47,222 nt of DNA from Parafilimonas sp. (lineage in GTDB: Bacteria > Bacteroidota > Bacteroidia > Chitinophagales > Chitinophagaceae): NCBI GenBank assembly GCA_019247895.1, contig JAFBAF010000065.1, positions 1-47,222 of the forward strand. The letters run 5' to 3'. Position numbers and translations under genes: made by a program. Below the pieces are notes generated by a model that was given only the letters and a program-made list of their open reading frames with translations, ran no database searches and had not been told where the DNA came from. Positions within the stretch are counted from its first letter, which is position 1; each line of letters opens with the position of its first letter. Of this stretch, positions 33,876-44,900 are shown one piece after another.

Positions 33876-36800
33876 ATGACATCAAACCGATTGCTCAAAG
33901 CATTCATTTTATGCCCGATATTGTTATTATTTACATATATCGTTCAGGCGCAGAAGACAGTTACTGGAAAAATTACCGATGAAAAAGGCGGTGCCATTGT
34001 TGGTGCCTCAGTTGTAGTAAAAGGCGGTAAGTCCGGCACTACAACCGATGCGGCTGGTGCTTTTAAGCTTACTGTACCATCATCAACTACTACTTTAAGT
34101 GTAACATTCGTAGGCTATGAATCTCAGGATGTGGATATTTCATCTGCATCAGATATTACTGTTAGTTTAAAACCAGGCAATTCAAGTCTTACCGACGTAG
34201 TTGTAATAGGTTATGGAACTGCTCAGAAAAAAGACGTGACAGGTTCGGTCGTTTCGTTAAAAGCAAAGGATTTTAACCAAGGTGTCGTTAACGCACCCGA
34301 TCAATTGTTGCAAAATAAAATCCCTGGGGTAGAAGTTACCAATAATAATGGTATGCCCGGAAGTGCCACCACTATCAAGATAAGAGGTAATAACTCTATT
34401 CGCGCAGTAAATAATCCTCTTTATGTTGTGGACGGGGTACCTCTCGACGGCAGAACAGCGAGGCCAAGTGTAAACTTGGGTACAGGCGGTTTTGGTACCA
34501 CTCCGGACGATAACCCACTTCTATATATAAATCCTTATGATATTGCACAGATAGACGTATTAAAAGACGCATCTGCTGCGGCTATTTACGGGTCAAGAGG
34601 CGCAAATGGTGTTATCGCTATAACAACAAAAAAATCAACCATCCAGGGAACAAGATTAAGTGTGGGAACACAATTTGGATTTAATGCTGGTTATATGAAA
34701 AGGTTTGAGGTCCTTGATGCCGGCCAATTCAGAGACGCTTTACACAAATACTCATTAGACACGTTAAGCAACTCATTAGATCATGGCTCTTCTGTTGACG
34801 CCCTTGATGCAATAACGCAAAACACTTTATCTCAAACTTACAGTTTGGCTTTAAGTGGCGGAAATGAAGATGCACACTACCGGGCTTCATTTTTGGGATC
34901 TGGTTTGCAAGGCTTTATTAAAAATTCAGAACTTGATAAATACATAGGAACATTTTCGGGTGGGTACAAGTTTTTGGATAGAAGACTTAGCATTGACTTT
35001 AGCTTAATAGCAGGTCATATTACAGAAAACACTCCCTTGGTTTCTAACACTGCGGGATCACAGGGTAATTTAATTAGCTCTGCATTACAATGGAACCCCA
35101 CAACTGATTTTAAGGATGCTAATGGTCAATATAACTTTCCTACAAATGGATCTGGAAACCCACTTGCGCTTTTGGAGGGATATTCTGATTTAGCTAATAC
35201 AAACACTTATCTTGGGAACATATCAGCCAGTTATAAAATATTAAAAAATCTACAGTATAAATTTTTATATGCAATAAATCATTCTACTGGATCTAGAGCC
35301 ACAAATATTGATGGATGGTTGCAAGGTATTAGTCCAATTACAGGAGCTGGCTTTGGAGTTACTTCAACTGCCGTGTTAACCTCGCAGGATTTTCAGCATA
35401 CTCTCTCATACAACGCAAATTTAACCAGCAATGTAAAGTTGGATGCTGTAGCCGGCTTTGAATATTGGAAAACTAATTACCGAAATGCAAATTTCTCTGC
35501 ATTAGGTTTTAATTTCAATTTGGATCAAAATAGCCTCGTTGGAGTGAATTACACCGATGTTCTGCAGAACGGAAAAACCCAGAATCTTCCGGGAATTTTT
35601 GTAGAACCCACAACCGAAATTCAGTCAGTATTTGGCAGGGTAAACTTAAACTTTCTTGACAGGTTCTTTATAACTGCAACATTAAGAGCCGATGGTTCAA
35701 GCAAATTTGGTGCGAACAATAAGTATGGATATTTCCCGTCTGTAGGTGGCAAGTGGCTGATCACTAATGAAGATTTTATGAAGAATAGTACTGTATTTTC
35801 TTCATTAGCCCTTAGAGCTTCATGGGGTATTACAGGTAACCAGGAGTTTCCGGCTGGTGCATCGCAGGAGCAATTTTCTTTCTCAGCATATAACACTGCC
35901 GGCCAGGTTAATGTTGCTAATCCAAATTTAAAATGGGAAAAAACTAATTCCTATAATTTCGGATTAGATTATAGTATTCTTAATAACAGAGTTTTTGGAA
36001 GTCTGGATTACTATAACAAGAATACCAGTGATATTTTATTTCAAAGCACTGCTATTCAACCAGCACCAGCATCTGTTTATTATATAAATCTTCCCGCCAA
36101 TCTAATTAACAAAGGGTTTGAATTCTCAGTGGGTGCAACTATTGTTAATAAGAAAGAATTTAGCTGGGATTTAGGTTTTAATATAGCTACGAACGATAAC
36201 AAGCTTACTAATTTCTATGCTCCGGGCACTAATACACCACTTCAGATCTTAACTGGCCAAATAAACGGACAAGGCGTATCCGGAACATTATCACAAATCA
36301 TCACAAATGGCCAACCGGTAAATGAGTTTTACTTAAAACCATTTGGTGGATTTGATAAGAACGGAAACCAGGTAGGTCTCGACTCAATGCCATTGACCAG
36401 CGAAACACCAATTTTTGCAGGTGATCCAAACCCGCACACAATTTATGGTTTCAGCACTACGTTAAGGTTTAACAAACTTTCGTTGGTGGTAAATGCAGGA
36501 GGTGCCGGCGGCTATGTAATTTATAATAATACTGCAACGGATGTCACAAATATATCAGGTATAGTAGGTGGCAGAAACATTGATCAGGCTGCTTATAACT
36601 CTGCAGAGCGCCCAAGCAGCAGTGTTGGTGCATCAACAAGATTTTTGGAAAGCGGAAATTATTTTAAATTAAGAAATGCAACATTGAGATATGATGTGGG
36701 TAATGTTGGAAATTATATTCATGAATTAAACTTTTTCGTATCTGGAACAAACCTTTTTGTAATTACGAAATTTACAGGATTTGATCCGGAGGTAAATATT

Positions 36801-36896
36801 GATAAAAGTAATAATGGTTATCCATCAAGATCAATTGAATATATTCCTTACCCCACACCAAGAATTATAACTTTTGGTCTTAATTTTTCATTATAA
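33876..36896 (+). CDS. SusC-family TonB-dependent outer-membrane transporter
   Basis: A TonB-dependent receptor of SusC/RagA type, about 1006 aa from ATG 33876. The track's TTG is 10 codons upstream and has no signal function. The signal peptide core is LLKAFILCPILLLFTYIVQAQ. A CarboxypepD_reg-like domain follows (TVTGKITDEKGGAIVGASVVVKGGKSGTTTDAAGAF...VGYESQDV), then the plug domain with LTDVVVIGYGTAQKKDVTGSV and the SusC signature region LKDASAAAIYGSRGANGVIAITTKK, and then the 22-strand barrel. It imports a large nutrient together with the SusD partner that follows 15 bp later. Lack of enzyme genes nearby leaves the substrate open (glycan, peptide or other polymer). Confidence 0.95.
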   Translation: MTSNRLLKAFILCPILLLFTYIVQAQKTVTGKITDEKGGAIVGASVVVKGGKSGTTTDAAGAFKLTVPSSTTTLSVTFVGYESQDVDISSASDITVSLKPGNSSLTDVVVIGYGTAQKKDVTGSVVSLKAKDFNQGVVNAPDQLLQNKIPGVEVTNNNGMPGSATTIKIRGNNSIRAVNNPLYVVDGVPLDGRTARPSVNLGTGGFGTTPDDNPLLYINPYDIAQIDVLKDASAAAIYGSRGANGVIAITTKKSTIQGTRLSVGTQFGFNAGYMKRFEVLDAGQFRDALHKYSLDTLSNSLDHGSSVDALDAITQNTLSQTYSLALSGGNEDAHYRASFLGSGLQGFIKNSELDKYIGTFSGGYKFLDRRLSIDFSLIAGHITENTPLVSNTAGSQGNLISSALQWNPTTDFKDANGQYNFPTNGSGNPLALLEGYSDLANTNTYLGNISASYKILKNLQYKFLYAINHSTGSRATNIDGWLQGISPITGAGFGVTSTAVLTSQDFQHTLSYNANLTSNVKLDAVAGFEYWKTNYRNANFSALGFNFNLDQNSLVGVNYTDVLQNGKTQNLPGIFVEPTTEIQSVFGRVNLNFLDRFFITATLRADGSSKFGANNKYGYFPSVGGKWLITNEDFMKNSTVFSSLALRASWGITGNQEFPAGASQEQFSFSAYNTAGQVNVANPNLKWEKTNSYNFGLDYSILNNRVFGSLDYYNKNTSDILFQSTAIQPAPASVYYINLPANLINKGFEFSVGATIVNKKEFSWDLGFNIATNDNKLTNFYAPGTNTPLQILTGQINGQGVSGTLSQIITNGQPVNEFYLKPFGGFDKNGNQVGLDSMPLTSETPIFAGDPNPHTIYGFSTTLRFNKLSLVVNAGGAGGYVIYNNTATDVTNISGIVGGRNIDQAAYNSAERPSSSVGASTRFLESGNYFKLRNATLRYDVGNVGNYIHELNFFVSGTNLFVITKFTGFDPEVNIDKSNNGYPSRSIEYIPYPTPRIITFGLNFSL

Positions 36897-36911
36897 TAAC
36901 AAACTAGTCAT

Positions 36912-38555
36912 ATGTTAAACAAGAATACGGCAATTTTTTTCTCTTTTGTACTACTGGCTTGCGGTTGCACAAAATTGAATGAAAATTTAGGTAATAATTT
37001 TACCAATCAACAAACTTCAACAGGCTTAGGTGCTGCCGGTACAGGATTAATCTTACAAGGCGCTTACGCGGATCTGGCTACACCTTTTAATAACCAGGAC
37101 AGAGTTTTTTCACTTGAAGAAAATTCTACAGACGAGTCGTTAGTTCCTACAAGAGGTGGAGACTGGGATGATAACGGTGTTTGGAGGGTGATTCATAACC
37201 ATACATGGAATGCAGACCATGACCAGCTTCTTCAAACATTTAATTTGCTGAATAAATTAAATTTTGATGCAACTAACGTACTTGCATTTAATCCCAATAA
37301 AGAACAGGCCGCAGAAGCGAGATTTTTAAGAGCTTATTCTTTATATTACCTTTTGGATCTGTTCGGTCAATATCCGTTTAGAAATCCCGGAGATAATCTA
37401 TTAAATGCGCCAAAAGTATATTCAGGTGATAGCGCTGTTCAATTTATTATAAGTGAACTTACTGCCATACTGCCAGACTTGGACAGTAAAAATGATATGA
37501 CAAAGGCAAACCCCGATGCCGCAAAAGCGCTTTTAATGAGATGCTACTTGAATCGCGGAGCTTTCAACAACCGTCAAAGCCCAACCTTTGATGCCGGGGA
37601 CCTGCAACAAGTTATAACCTTGGGCAATGATATTATTAGCAGCGGTAAGTATTCATATATGTCTGAATATTTTGATAACTTCACTGCCGGCATTCAATCC
37701 ACTGAAGGAATATTTGCATATCCAAATCATTCCGGTGTTAGCGCAAATAATAGTGGTATTGATGCACGCTGGATGATGACCTTTCATTATAATGAATATC
37801 GTAAGCAGGCACCAAATGCAGGCTGGAACGGGTTTTCAACTGTGAGTGATTTTTATAAAACATTTGGCGCAACAACGCCTGCTACTTTAACTCAGGCAGC
37901 AGATTCGTTTTTAGACGGACGTATTGGAATAAGATATAATAAAAATTCTACTCCATATTCAGGTATTCGTCCCGGAATGTTAATAGGCCAGCAATATGAC
38001 GAAAGTGGAAAGCCATTGAAAGATAGAAAGGGTAATCCACTGGCATTTGATCCAAATATCTCTCCAGACATGATCGAAACAGGCTCTAATCTTGAAGTTA
38101 CAGGTATAAGAGTAGCTAAATATGTTCCTGATTTTTCAGATCGTCCAGACACTTCAACAGTTGGCGCTTATTATTCATCTAACTCCGGTAACTGGTTGAT
38201 GTTGATCAGGTATCCTGAAGTTGTGCTTATGGTTGCGGAAGCAAAAATGAGATCAGGCGATAATGCAGGTGCGTTAAGTATGGTAAATGCACTTAGAGTT
38301 GCCAGGCACGCAGCGCCATTACCTTCCATGACCTTGGTAAATACAGGTAATGTTGACGATCCAACTACTTTATTGGCTGAGACAGGCAGGGAGTTATATT
38401 GGGAATCTCTTAGAAGAACCAATTTAATTCGCTTTGGAGTATTCAATGTTTTGTGGCAATACAAACCATCAGATGATCCAAAGTATTTGCTGTTCCCAAT
38501 TCCAAATCAGGCATTAGCAGCAAACCCAAATCTTAAACAAAATCCTGGATATTAA
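36912..38555 (+). CDS. SusD/RagB-family nutrient-binding lipoprotein
   Basis: A 547-aa outer-membrane lipoprotein, the lid over the SusC barrel. Signal peptide MLNKNTAIFFSFVLLACGC with lipobox (ACGC). The helical TPR-like body includes AEARFLRAYSLYYLLDLFGQYPF, the most recognisable SusD/RagB block. It ends with the typical WYPI-like cleft and RNTNLIRFGVFN...YLLFPIPNQALAANPNLKQNPGY, where the last line (PIP..E/Q...NPxLxQNPGY) is diagnostic. Immediately downstream of the SusC gene and closed by a terminator. Confidence 0.95.
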   Translation: MLNKNTAIFFSFVLLACGCTKLNENLGNNFTNQQTSTGLGAAGTGLILQGAYADLATPFNNQDRVFSLEENSTDESLVPTRGGDWDDNGVWRVIHNHTWNADHDQLLQTFNLLNKLNFDATNVLAFNPNKEQAAEARFLRAYSLYYLLDLFGQYPFRNPGDNLLNAPKVYSGDSAVQFIISELTAILPDLDSKNDMTKANPDAAKALLMRCYLNRGAFNNRQSPTFDAGDLQQVITLGNDIISSGKYSYMSEYFDNFTAGIQSTEGIFAYPNHSGVSANNSGIDARWMMTFHYNEYRKQAPNAGWNGFSTVSDFYKTFGATTPATLTQAADSFLDGRIGIRYNKNSTPYSGIRPGMLIGQQYDESGKPLKDRKGNPLAFDPNISPDMIETGSNLEVTGIRVAKYVPDFSDRPDTSTVGAYYSSNSGNWLMLIRYPEVVLMVAEAKMRSGDNAGALSMVNALRVARHAAPLPSMTLVNTGNVDDPTTLLAETGRELYWESLRRTNLIRFGVFNVLWQYKPSDDPKYLLFPIPNQALAANPNLKQNPGY

Positions 38556-38573
38556 ATCTAATTTGTTAAGCTT

Positions 38574-38607
38574 AAAAAAAGGTCATTTAAATGCATGACC
38601 TTTTTTT
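38574..38607 (+). terminator. Rho-independent terminator after susCD
   Basis: A 13-bp stem AAAAAAAGGTCAT / ATGACCTTTTTTT with an 8-nt loop, running into T residues, 19 bp after the SusD stop and 20 bp before the next ATG. It limits transcription into the two CRTAC1-like genes. Confidence 0.88.
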
Positions 38608-38626
38608 ATTTTGTGACCATTAAGAT

Positions 38627-41600
38627 ATGCGTATTTTACTGTTATATGTTCTGCTTGGCTTATTTTTTATTTCGTGCCATTCAAAACAACAAATAACACT
38701 ATTTACTTTACAGGAAAATACGGGAATAGATTTTAATAACAAGGTTACAGATGGCCAGCTCGAAAATGGTTTTACTTACCGTAATTATTACAATGGCGGC
38801 GGCGTTGCAACTGGTGATCTGAATAATGATGGTTTGCCCGATGTATTTTTTACATCAAACATGGGCGAAAACAAATTATACCTGAATAAAGGCAATTTTA
38901 AGTTTAGCGATATCACTTCAGCATCGGGCATTAAGCAAGACAATATGTGGAGCACAGGTGTTGTTATGGTTGATATAAATCATGACGGCTGGCTCGATAT
39001 TTATGTTTGCAATGCCGGACACATGAAAGACCACAATCGCAGGAATAAATTATACATCAACAACCATAACCTTACTTTTACTGAAGAAGGCGCTAAGTAC
39101 GGATTGGATATTTCTGCGTATACAACACAGGTTGCTTTTTTTGATTATGATCATGATGGCGACCTTGATTGTTTTATGATCGATAATAGTCCGATGCCGA
39201 TTAATGATCTTGGCTATGTGAATCGGCGCGACCTTCCTGATAAAGACTGGCCAATTGCAGATTTTTTAAAGGGCGGCGGCGATCATTTATACAGAAATGA
39301 TAACGGTCATTTTACTGAAATAACACAGCAGGCAGGCATTCATGGCGGCTTAATAAGTTTTGGTTTAGGTATTTCCATCGGCGATATCAATAACGATGGC
39401 TGGCCTGACATCTATGTCTCTAATGATTCTTATGAGCGTGATTACTGTTACATCAATCAAAAAGATGGAACATTTAAGGACGACTTTGAAAGTTGCTTTT
39501 CGCACACAAGCCTTTCGTCAATGGGCTCTGATATGGCAGATATCAACAACGATGGATATCCTGAAATTTTTACAACAGACATGTTGCCTGGTGATGATTA
39601 TCGTTTGAAGACATTAGGCTCATTTGAAAATATTGATCTTTTACGCAAAAAAGTAAAGCAGGATTTTTATTATCAATACATGAAGAATTGTTTGCAACTG
39701 AACAATAAGAATGGAACGTTTTCTGACGTGGCAAACCTTTGCGGAGTGTCAGCAACAGACTGGAGTTGGGGTGCTTTGCTATTTGATGCAGATAATGATG
39801 GCCTGAATGATATTTATGTCTGCAATGGTGTAAATCGTGATGTGACTGATCTTGATTTTACCGACTTTTTTGCAAACGAAGAAGTGCAGAAGCTGGTATT
39901 ATCCAATAATCAGAAAAATGTTGATCAAGTATTAAAGCATCTTCCGCAAAACCCCTTAATTAATAAAGCTTTTAAAAACAAAGGCAATTTAATGTTTGAA
40001 GCTGTTGGTAAAAGCTGGGGCTTTACACAAACCTCTTTTTCAAACGGCGCTGCTTATGCTGACTTAGATAATGATGGCGATCTTGATCTCATCATCAATA
40101 ACGAGAACGGACCTGCATTTGTTTATAAGAACAATGCAAGGCAGCTTAATAAAAACCATTACGTTGCTGTAAAACTTAAAGGCGAAAAAGAAAACACCTT
40201 TGCTATCGGAAGCGTAATAAAGTTGTATGCAGGCAACCAGATTTTAAGTCGTGAAGTTATGCCCAGTCGTGGCTTTCAATCATCAGTAGATTATAAACAG
40301 ATCATCGGTTTGGGAGATCTTGCTAAAATAGATTCGATGATCATTGTGTGGCCAAATCTTTCTTATTCAAAATTTATTCATCCTTCAATTGATACAACTT
40401 ATTTTATTCAGCAACCGGATTCATCGAACGCTTACAGTGAACCAATGCTTTCAACAAATGTTTTAATTGATTCCGTTAATTCAAATTTTGAAAAGCATGT
40501 TGAAGATGATTATGTAGATTTTTATTATGAGCGAAATGTGCCTGAAATGCTTTCGCGTGAAGGTCCGAAAGCTGCAACCGGCGATGTAAATGGCGATGGC
40601 TTAACAGATGTTTATATCGGCGGAACGCAAAATCATCCCGGGCAGATCTATCTGCAAACAAAGGATGGAGAATTTGTAAAAAAAGATGAACCTGCATTCA
40701 GGCAGTTTTCAGATTTTGAAGATGATGCAGTTTTGTTTTTTGATGCAGATGGAGGTGGCGATCTTGATTTGTTTGTTGGTCCGGGCGGCAATAACAACCC
40801 GCCATACAGCAGGCAAATGCAGATAAGATTTTTTAAAAATGACGGCAAAGGGAATTTTACATTGGATGCGGCTGCATTTCCAAATAATGGTGTTGATATT
40901 TCAGTTGCAGAGGCATACGATTTTGATCATGATGGTGATTTAGACTTGTTTGTTGGTGGAAGAAATGAACCGCGTAATTATGGTGTTAATCCGCGCAGCT
41001 ATATTTTTAAAAACGATGGCAAAGGCCATTTCACCGATGTTACAAGTACAATTGCGCCCGATATTGAAAATATCGGAATGGTTACAAGCGCTGCATGGGC
41101 AGATGTTACAGGCAACAGGGATAAAGAATTAATTATTTGCGGTGAATGGATGACGCCGGCCATCTTTCAATACAGCAACAATCATTTCGAAGAAATAAAA
41201 ACAAATCTTTCTGATATGTTTGGCTGGTGGCTCAGTGTAAGCGTTGCTGATGTAAATGGTGATGGCAAACAGGATTTGATATTAGGCAACATTGGTGAAA
41301 ATTTTTATCTCAATCCAAACAAACAAGATCCTGTTAAGCTTTGGGTGAATGATTTTAATCAGAACGGAAACACAGATAAAATTCTCACACGCACAGTTGG
41401 TGGGAAAGACGTTCCTGTTTTTCTGAAGCATGATATGCAGGATGAAGTTCCATTAATTAAAAAACAAAATTTGCAACACGCGGATTATGCAAAAAAATCT
41501 ATCCAGGATCTGTTTCCTGCTAACCTTTTAAGTAAAAGCTTGATTAAGCAATTCAATTATACAAACTCATGTGTTGCTATCAACAATGGTAATGGAAACT

Positions 41601-41932
41601 TTAGGGTTGAAAAATTACCGGTGCTGGCGCAGATATCTTCTATCAATGCAATTAATTGCACTGATATAAATAATGATGGTAAGATTGATTTAATAATTGG
41701 CGGGAATGAAGATAATTTCTTTCCGCAGTTTGGAAGATTAGATGCAAGCTTTGGAAATCTTTTGATAAATGATGGCAAGGGAAATTTCACTTGCATGGAT
41801 TGCACAAAATCAGGCCTTTCAATCCGCGGCCAAATAAAAGACATTAAAGAAATTGATTCAGGTAACAAAAAATATTTGTTGTTTCTCAGAAATAATGATT
41901 TTCCTGTACTATATAAAATTCATAACAATTAA
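38627..41932 (+). CDS. CRTAC1-like lipoprotein with VCBS/FG-GAP repeats and UnbV/ASPIC domain (1)
   Basis: A 1101-aa surface lipoprotein (signal peptide ILLLYVLLGLFFISC, lipid Cys). It carries many FG-GAP/VCBS beta-propeller repeats with Ca2+-binding DxDxDGxxD-like loops: DLNNDGLPDVFF, DINHDGWLDIYV, DYDHDGDLDCFM, DLDNDGDLDLII, DFDHDGDLDLFV and others. An UnbV/ASPIC domain lies at about 515-590 (FAIGSVIKLYAGNQILSREVMPSRGFQSS...GLGDLAKIDSMIIVWP). A second group of repeats fills the C-terminal half. Such proteins often accompany SusC/SusD pairs; the usual guess is extracellular binding of a ligand or partner, not proven. It is followed 32 bp later by a paralogue. Confidence 0.85.
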   Translation: MRILLLYVLLGLFFISCHSKQQITLFTLQENTGIDFNNKVTDGQLENGFTYRNYYNGGGVATGDLNNDGLPDVFFTSNMGENKLYLNKGNFKFSDITSASGIKQDNMWSTGVVMVDINHDGWLDIYVCNAGHMKDHNRRNKLYINNHNLTFTEEGAKYGLDISAYTTQVAFFDYDHDGDLDCFMIDNSPMPINDLGYVNRRDLPDKDWPIADFLKGGGDHLYRNDNGHFTEITQQAGIHGGLISFGLGISIGDINNDGWPDIYVSNDSYERDYCYINQKDGTFKDDFESCFSHTSLSSMGSDMADINNDGYPEIFTTDMLPGDDYRLKTLGSFENIDLLRKKVKQDFYYQYMKNCLQLNNKNGTFSDVANLCGVSATDWSWGALLFDADNDGLNDIYVCNGVNRDVTDLDFTDFFANEEVQKLVLSNNQKNVDQVLKHLPQNPLINKAFKNKGNLMFEAVGKSWGFTQTSFSNGAAYADLDNDGDLDLIINNENGPAFVYKNNARQLNKNHYVAVKLKGEKENTFAIGSVIKLYAGNQILSREVMPSRGFQSSVDYKQIIGLGDLAKIDSMIIVWPNLSYSKFIHPSIDTTYFIQQPDSSNAYSEPMLSTNVLIDSVNSNFEKHVEDDYVDFYYERNVPEMLSREGPKAATGDVNGDGLTDVYIGGTQNHPGQIYLQTKDGEFVKKDEPAFRQFSDFEDDAVLFFDADGGGDLDLFVGPGGNNNPPYSRQMQIRFFKNDGKGNFTLDAAAFPNNGVDISVAEAYDFDHDGDLDLFVGGRNEPRNYGVNPRSYIFKNDGKGHFTDVTSTIAPDIENIGMVTSAAWADVTGNRDKELIICGEWMTPAIFQYSNNHFEEIKTNLSDMFGWWLSVSVADVNGDGKQDLILGNIGENFYLNPNKQDPVKLWVNDFNQNGNTDKILTRTVGGKDVPVFLKHDMQDEVPLIKKQNLQHADYAKKSIQDLFPANLLSKSLIKQFNYTNSCVAINNGNGNFRVEKLPVLAQISSINAINCTDINNDGKIDLIIGGNEDNFFPQFGRLDASFGNLLINDGKGNFTCMDCTKSGLSIRGQIKDIKEIDSGNKKYLLFLRNNDFPVLYKIHNN

Positions 41933-41964
41933 ATAATAAAGCTCATTCGCAATTGCTATAACTT

Positions 41965-44900
41965 ATGATACAGTGTAAAAAATATGAGCTTTATGTTTTA
42001 TTATACTTTGTATTATGCGCTGCCTGTTCATCCAAAAAAAATCTACCTGTATTTGAAGTACTCAATGCCAAACAAACAGGCCTTGATTTCGTAAACAAAC
42101 TCACGCCAACAAACGATTTTAATGTTTTTCACTACATGTACTTTTATAATGGCGCCGGCGTTGCTGCAGGTGATTTTAATAACGATGGATTGATCGATCT
42201 CTTTTTTGCTTCAAACCAGGGACAGAATAAATTATATCTCAACACCGGCAATATGCATTTTAAAGATGTAACTGCCGAAGCGCATATTCCCAATGATGGC
42301 GGATGGAGTACAGGTGTTTCTGTTGTTGATATAAATAATGATGGCTTACTTGATTTGTATGTTTGCCGCGTTGGGAAATATGAAACGCTGAACAGTCATA
42401 ACGAATTTCTCATCTGCAAGGGCATTGATAAAAATGGTGTGCCTTATTATGAAGATGAAGCAAAACAATTAGGCGTTGATTTTTCAGGCTTCAGTACACA
42501 GGCTGCTTTTTTTGATTACGATGGCGATGGTGATCTTGACATGTATTTGTTGAATCATTCTATTCATCAGAATGGAACATTCGGTTTGCGTTCATTGCTT
42601 ATCAACACAAAGAGCGATGTTTCAGGTGATCATTTTTATAGAAATGATAACGGACATTTTACTGATATAACAAAAGACATCGGGATCAACAGTTCTGTGT
42701 TGGGTTATGGCCTCGGGCTTTCTATTGCAGATATAAACATGGATGGCTGGCCTGATATTTACGTTGGCAACGATTTTCATGAGAAGGATTATTTGTACAT
42801 CAACGATCACGACGGAAGTTTTAAAGAAGAAGATTCAACAAGCTTCATGCATACAAGTCAATACACAATGGGTGTTGATGTTGCTGATGTGAACAATGAT
42901 GCCCTTCCCGAAATTGTAAGCATGGATATGTTGCCTTCTGATCCTTACATTTTAAAACGATCATTGGGTGAAGATGAAAACGATTTGTTCAAACAAAAAA
43001 TAAAATATGGCTATAGTTATCAATTTACACGTAATAATCTTCAATACAATCGCGGCAACGGCACGTTCAGTGAAGTTGGATTATATGCAGGCATTGCTGC
43101 AACAGATTGGAGCTGGTCTCCTCTGTGGGTTGATTTTGATAATGATGGTTTGAAAGATCTTTTTATTTCAAACGGAATTCCTAAACGCCTTAACGACATT
43201 GATTACGTGAATTACGTTTCAAACGACCAGGTACAAATGGATATACGATTAAATAATGCTGAGACAAAGGACATGTCGTTGATAGATAAATTCCCTGAAA
43301 TTAAAATTCCGAATAAGTTTTACAAGAATGATGGTTTGCTTGAATTTACAGATATTGCTTCGTCCATAAAAAATGATCAGTCAACATTTTCAAACGGTGC
43401 ACTGGCTGCGGATTTAGATGGCGATGGTGATTTGGATATTGTTGTTAATAATATTGATGCGCCTGCGATGATCTATGAAAATAAATCGAACGATAACAAG
43501 CAAAAAGATTTTATTGAATTTAAACTAAAAGGTACGCCGCAAAATATAAATGCTGTTGGTTCAAAAATTATTGTGTTTGCAAAGAATGATATCAGAACAT
43601 ATGAAAAGTTTCCGCTGCATGGTTTTTTATCAAGCGCAGAAATTCCAATACACATTGGTTTTAAAAATGCAAGCGTAGATTCTGTTGTGCTTATCTGGCC
43701 TGATAATTCTTATCAAAAAATAAACTGGCAAAGCGATACAGGAAAAATTGTTCGTGTCAATTATGCGGCGGGTCTTCCTAAGTTTGATTATGATGAGCTG
43801 AAAAAGTATGCCGTTAATCCTTCAAAACCCGTTGAAGATATTACTCATCAGGTAGACTTTAATTATAAACATGAAGAAAATGATTTCCCGGAGTTTGATC
43901 GTGAGCCATTGATACCGCACATGAACTCAACGGAAGGCCCTGCATTGGCAGTTGGCGATATCAATCATGATGGATTAGATGATGTATTTATCGGCGCTTC
44001 AAAATTGTATAAACCTGCTGTCTTTATTCAAACCTTATCTGGAAAATTTGCTAAAGCAAATGAGCCTGCTTTGGACAGGGATAGTGTTTATGAAGATGTG
44101 GATGCATGTTGGGCTGATGTAAACGGTGATGCTAATGCGGATCTTATTATTGCAAGTGGGGGCAATGAATATTTTGGAACGGATTCTAATTTATTGCCGC
44201 GTGTTTATCTGAATGATGGCAAGGGAAATCTTACACGAAAGTTCGATGCTTTCTCTAACATTTATACAACGCAGGCCTGTGTGGTGCCTTATGATTTTAA
44301 TCATGATGGGCATGTTGATTTGTTCATCGGAAGCAGGGTTGTTCAATTTCATTACGGAGATACTCCGCAATCGTATTTATTAATGAATGATGGAACAGGG
44401 AAGTTTAAAGACGTAACGAATCAGTATGCAAAAGAGCTTATGAATGTTGGAATGATAACGAATGCGGTTTGGTGTGATATAGATAAAGATGGCAATAAAG
44501 ATCTGATACTATCACTTGATTGGGGAGGCATTGTTGCATTCATGAATGATAATGGACACTTCACTAAAAAAGTTTTAACTGACAAACATGGCTGGTGGAA
44601 TTTTGTTTATCCATGCGATGTAGATAATGATGGTGATGTCGATCTGGTTGCGGGCAACCTTGGTTTGAATAGCCGGTTAAAAGCAAACGATGCACAACCT
44701 GTGCGTTTATACATCAATGATTTTGATGATAACGGCAACAAAGAACAAATACTTACTTACTATCTTAACAACAAAGAAATCCCGTTTGCGAATAAAGATG
44801 AATTGCAAAAACAGATGCCTTCACTTAAAAAGAAATACTTATATGCCGGTGATTTCGCAAAAGCATCTTTGAGTGATATTTTTACGCAAAGCAAATTAAA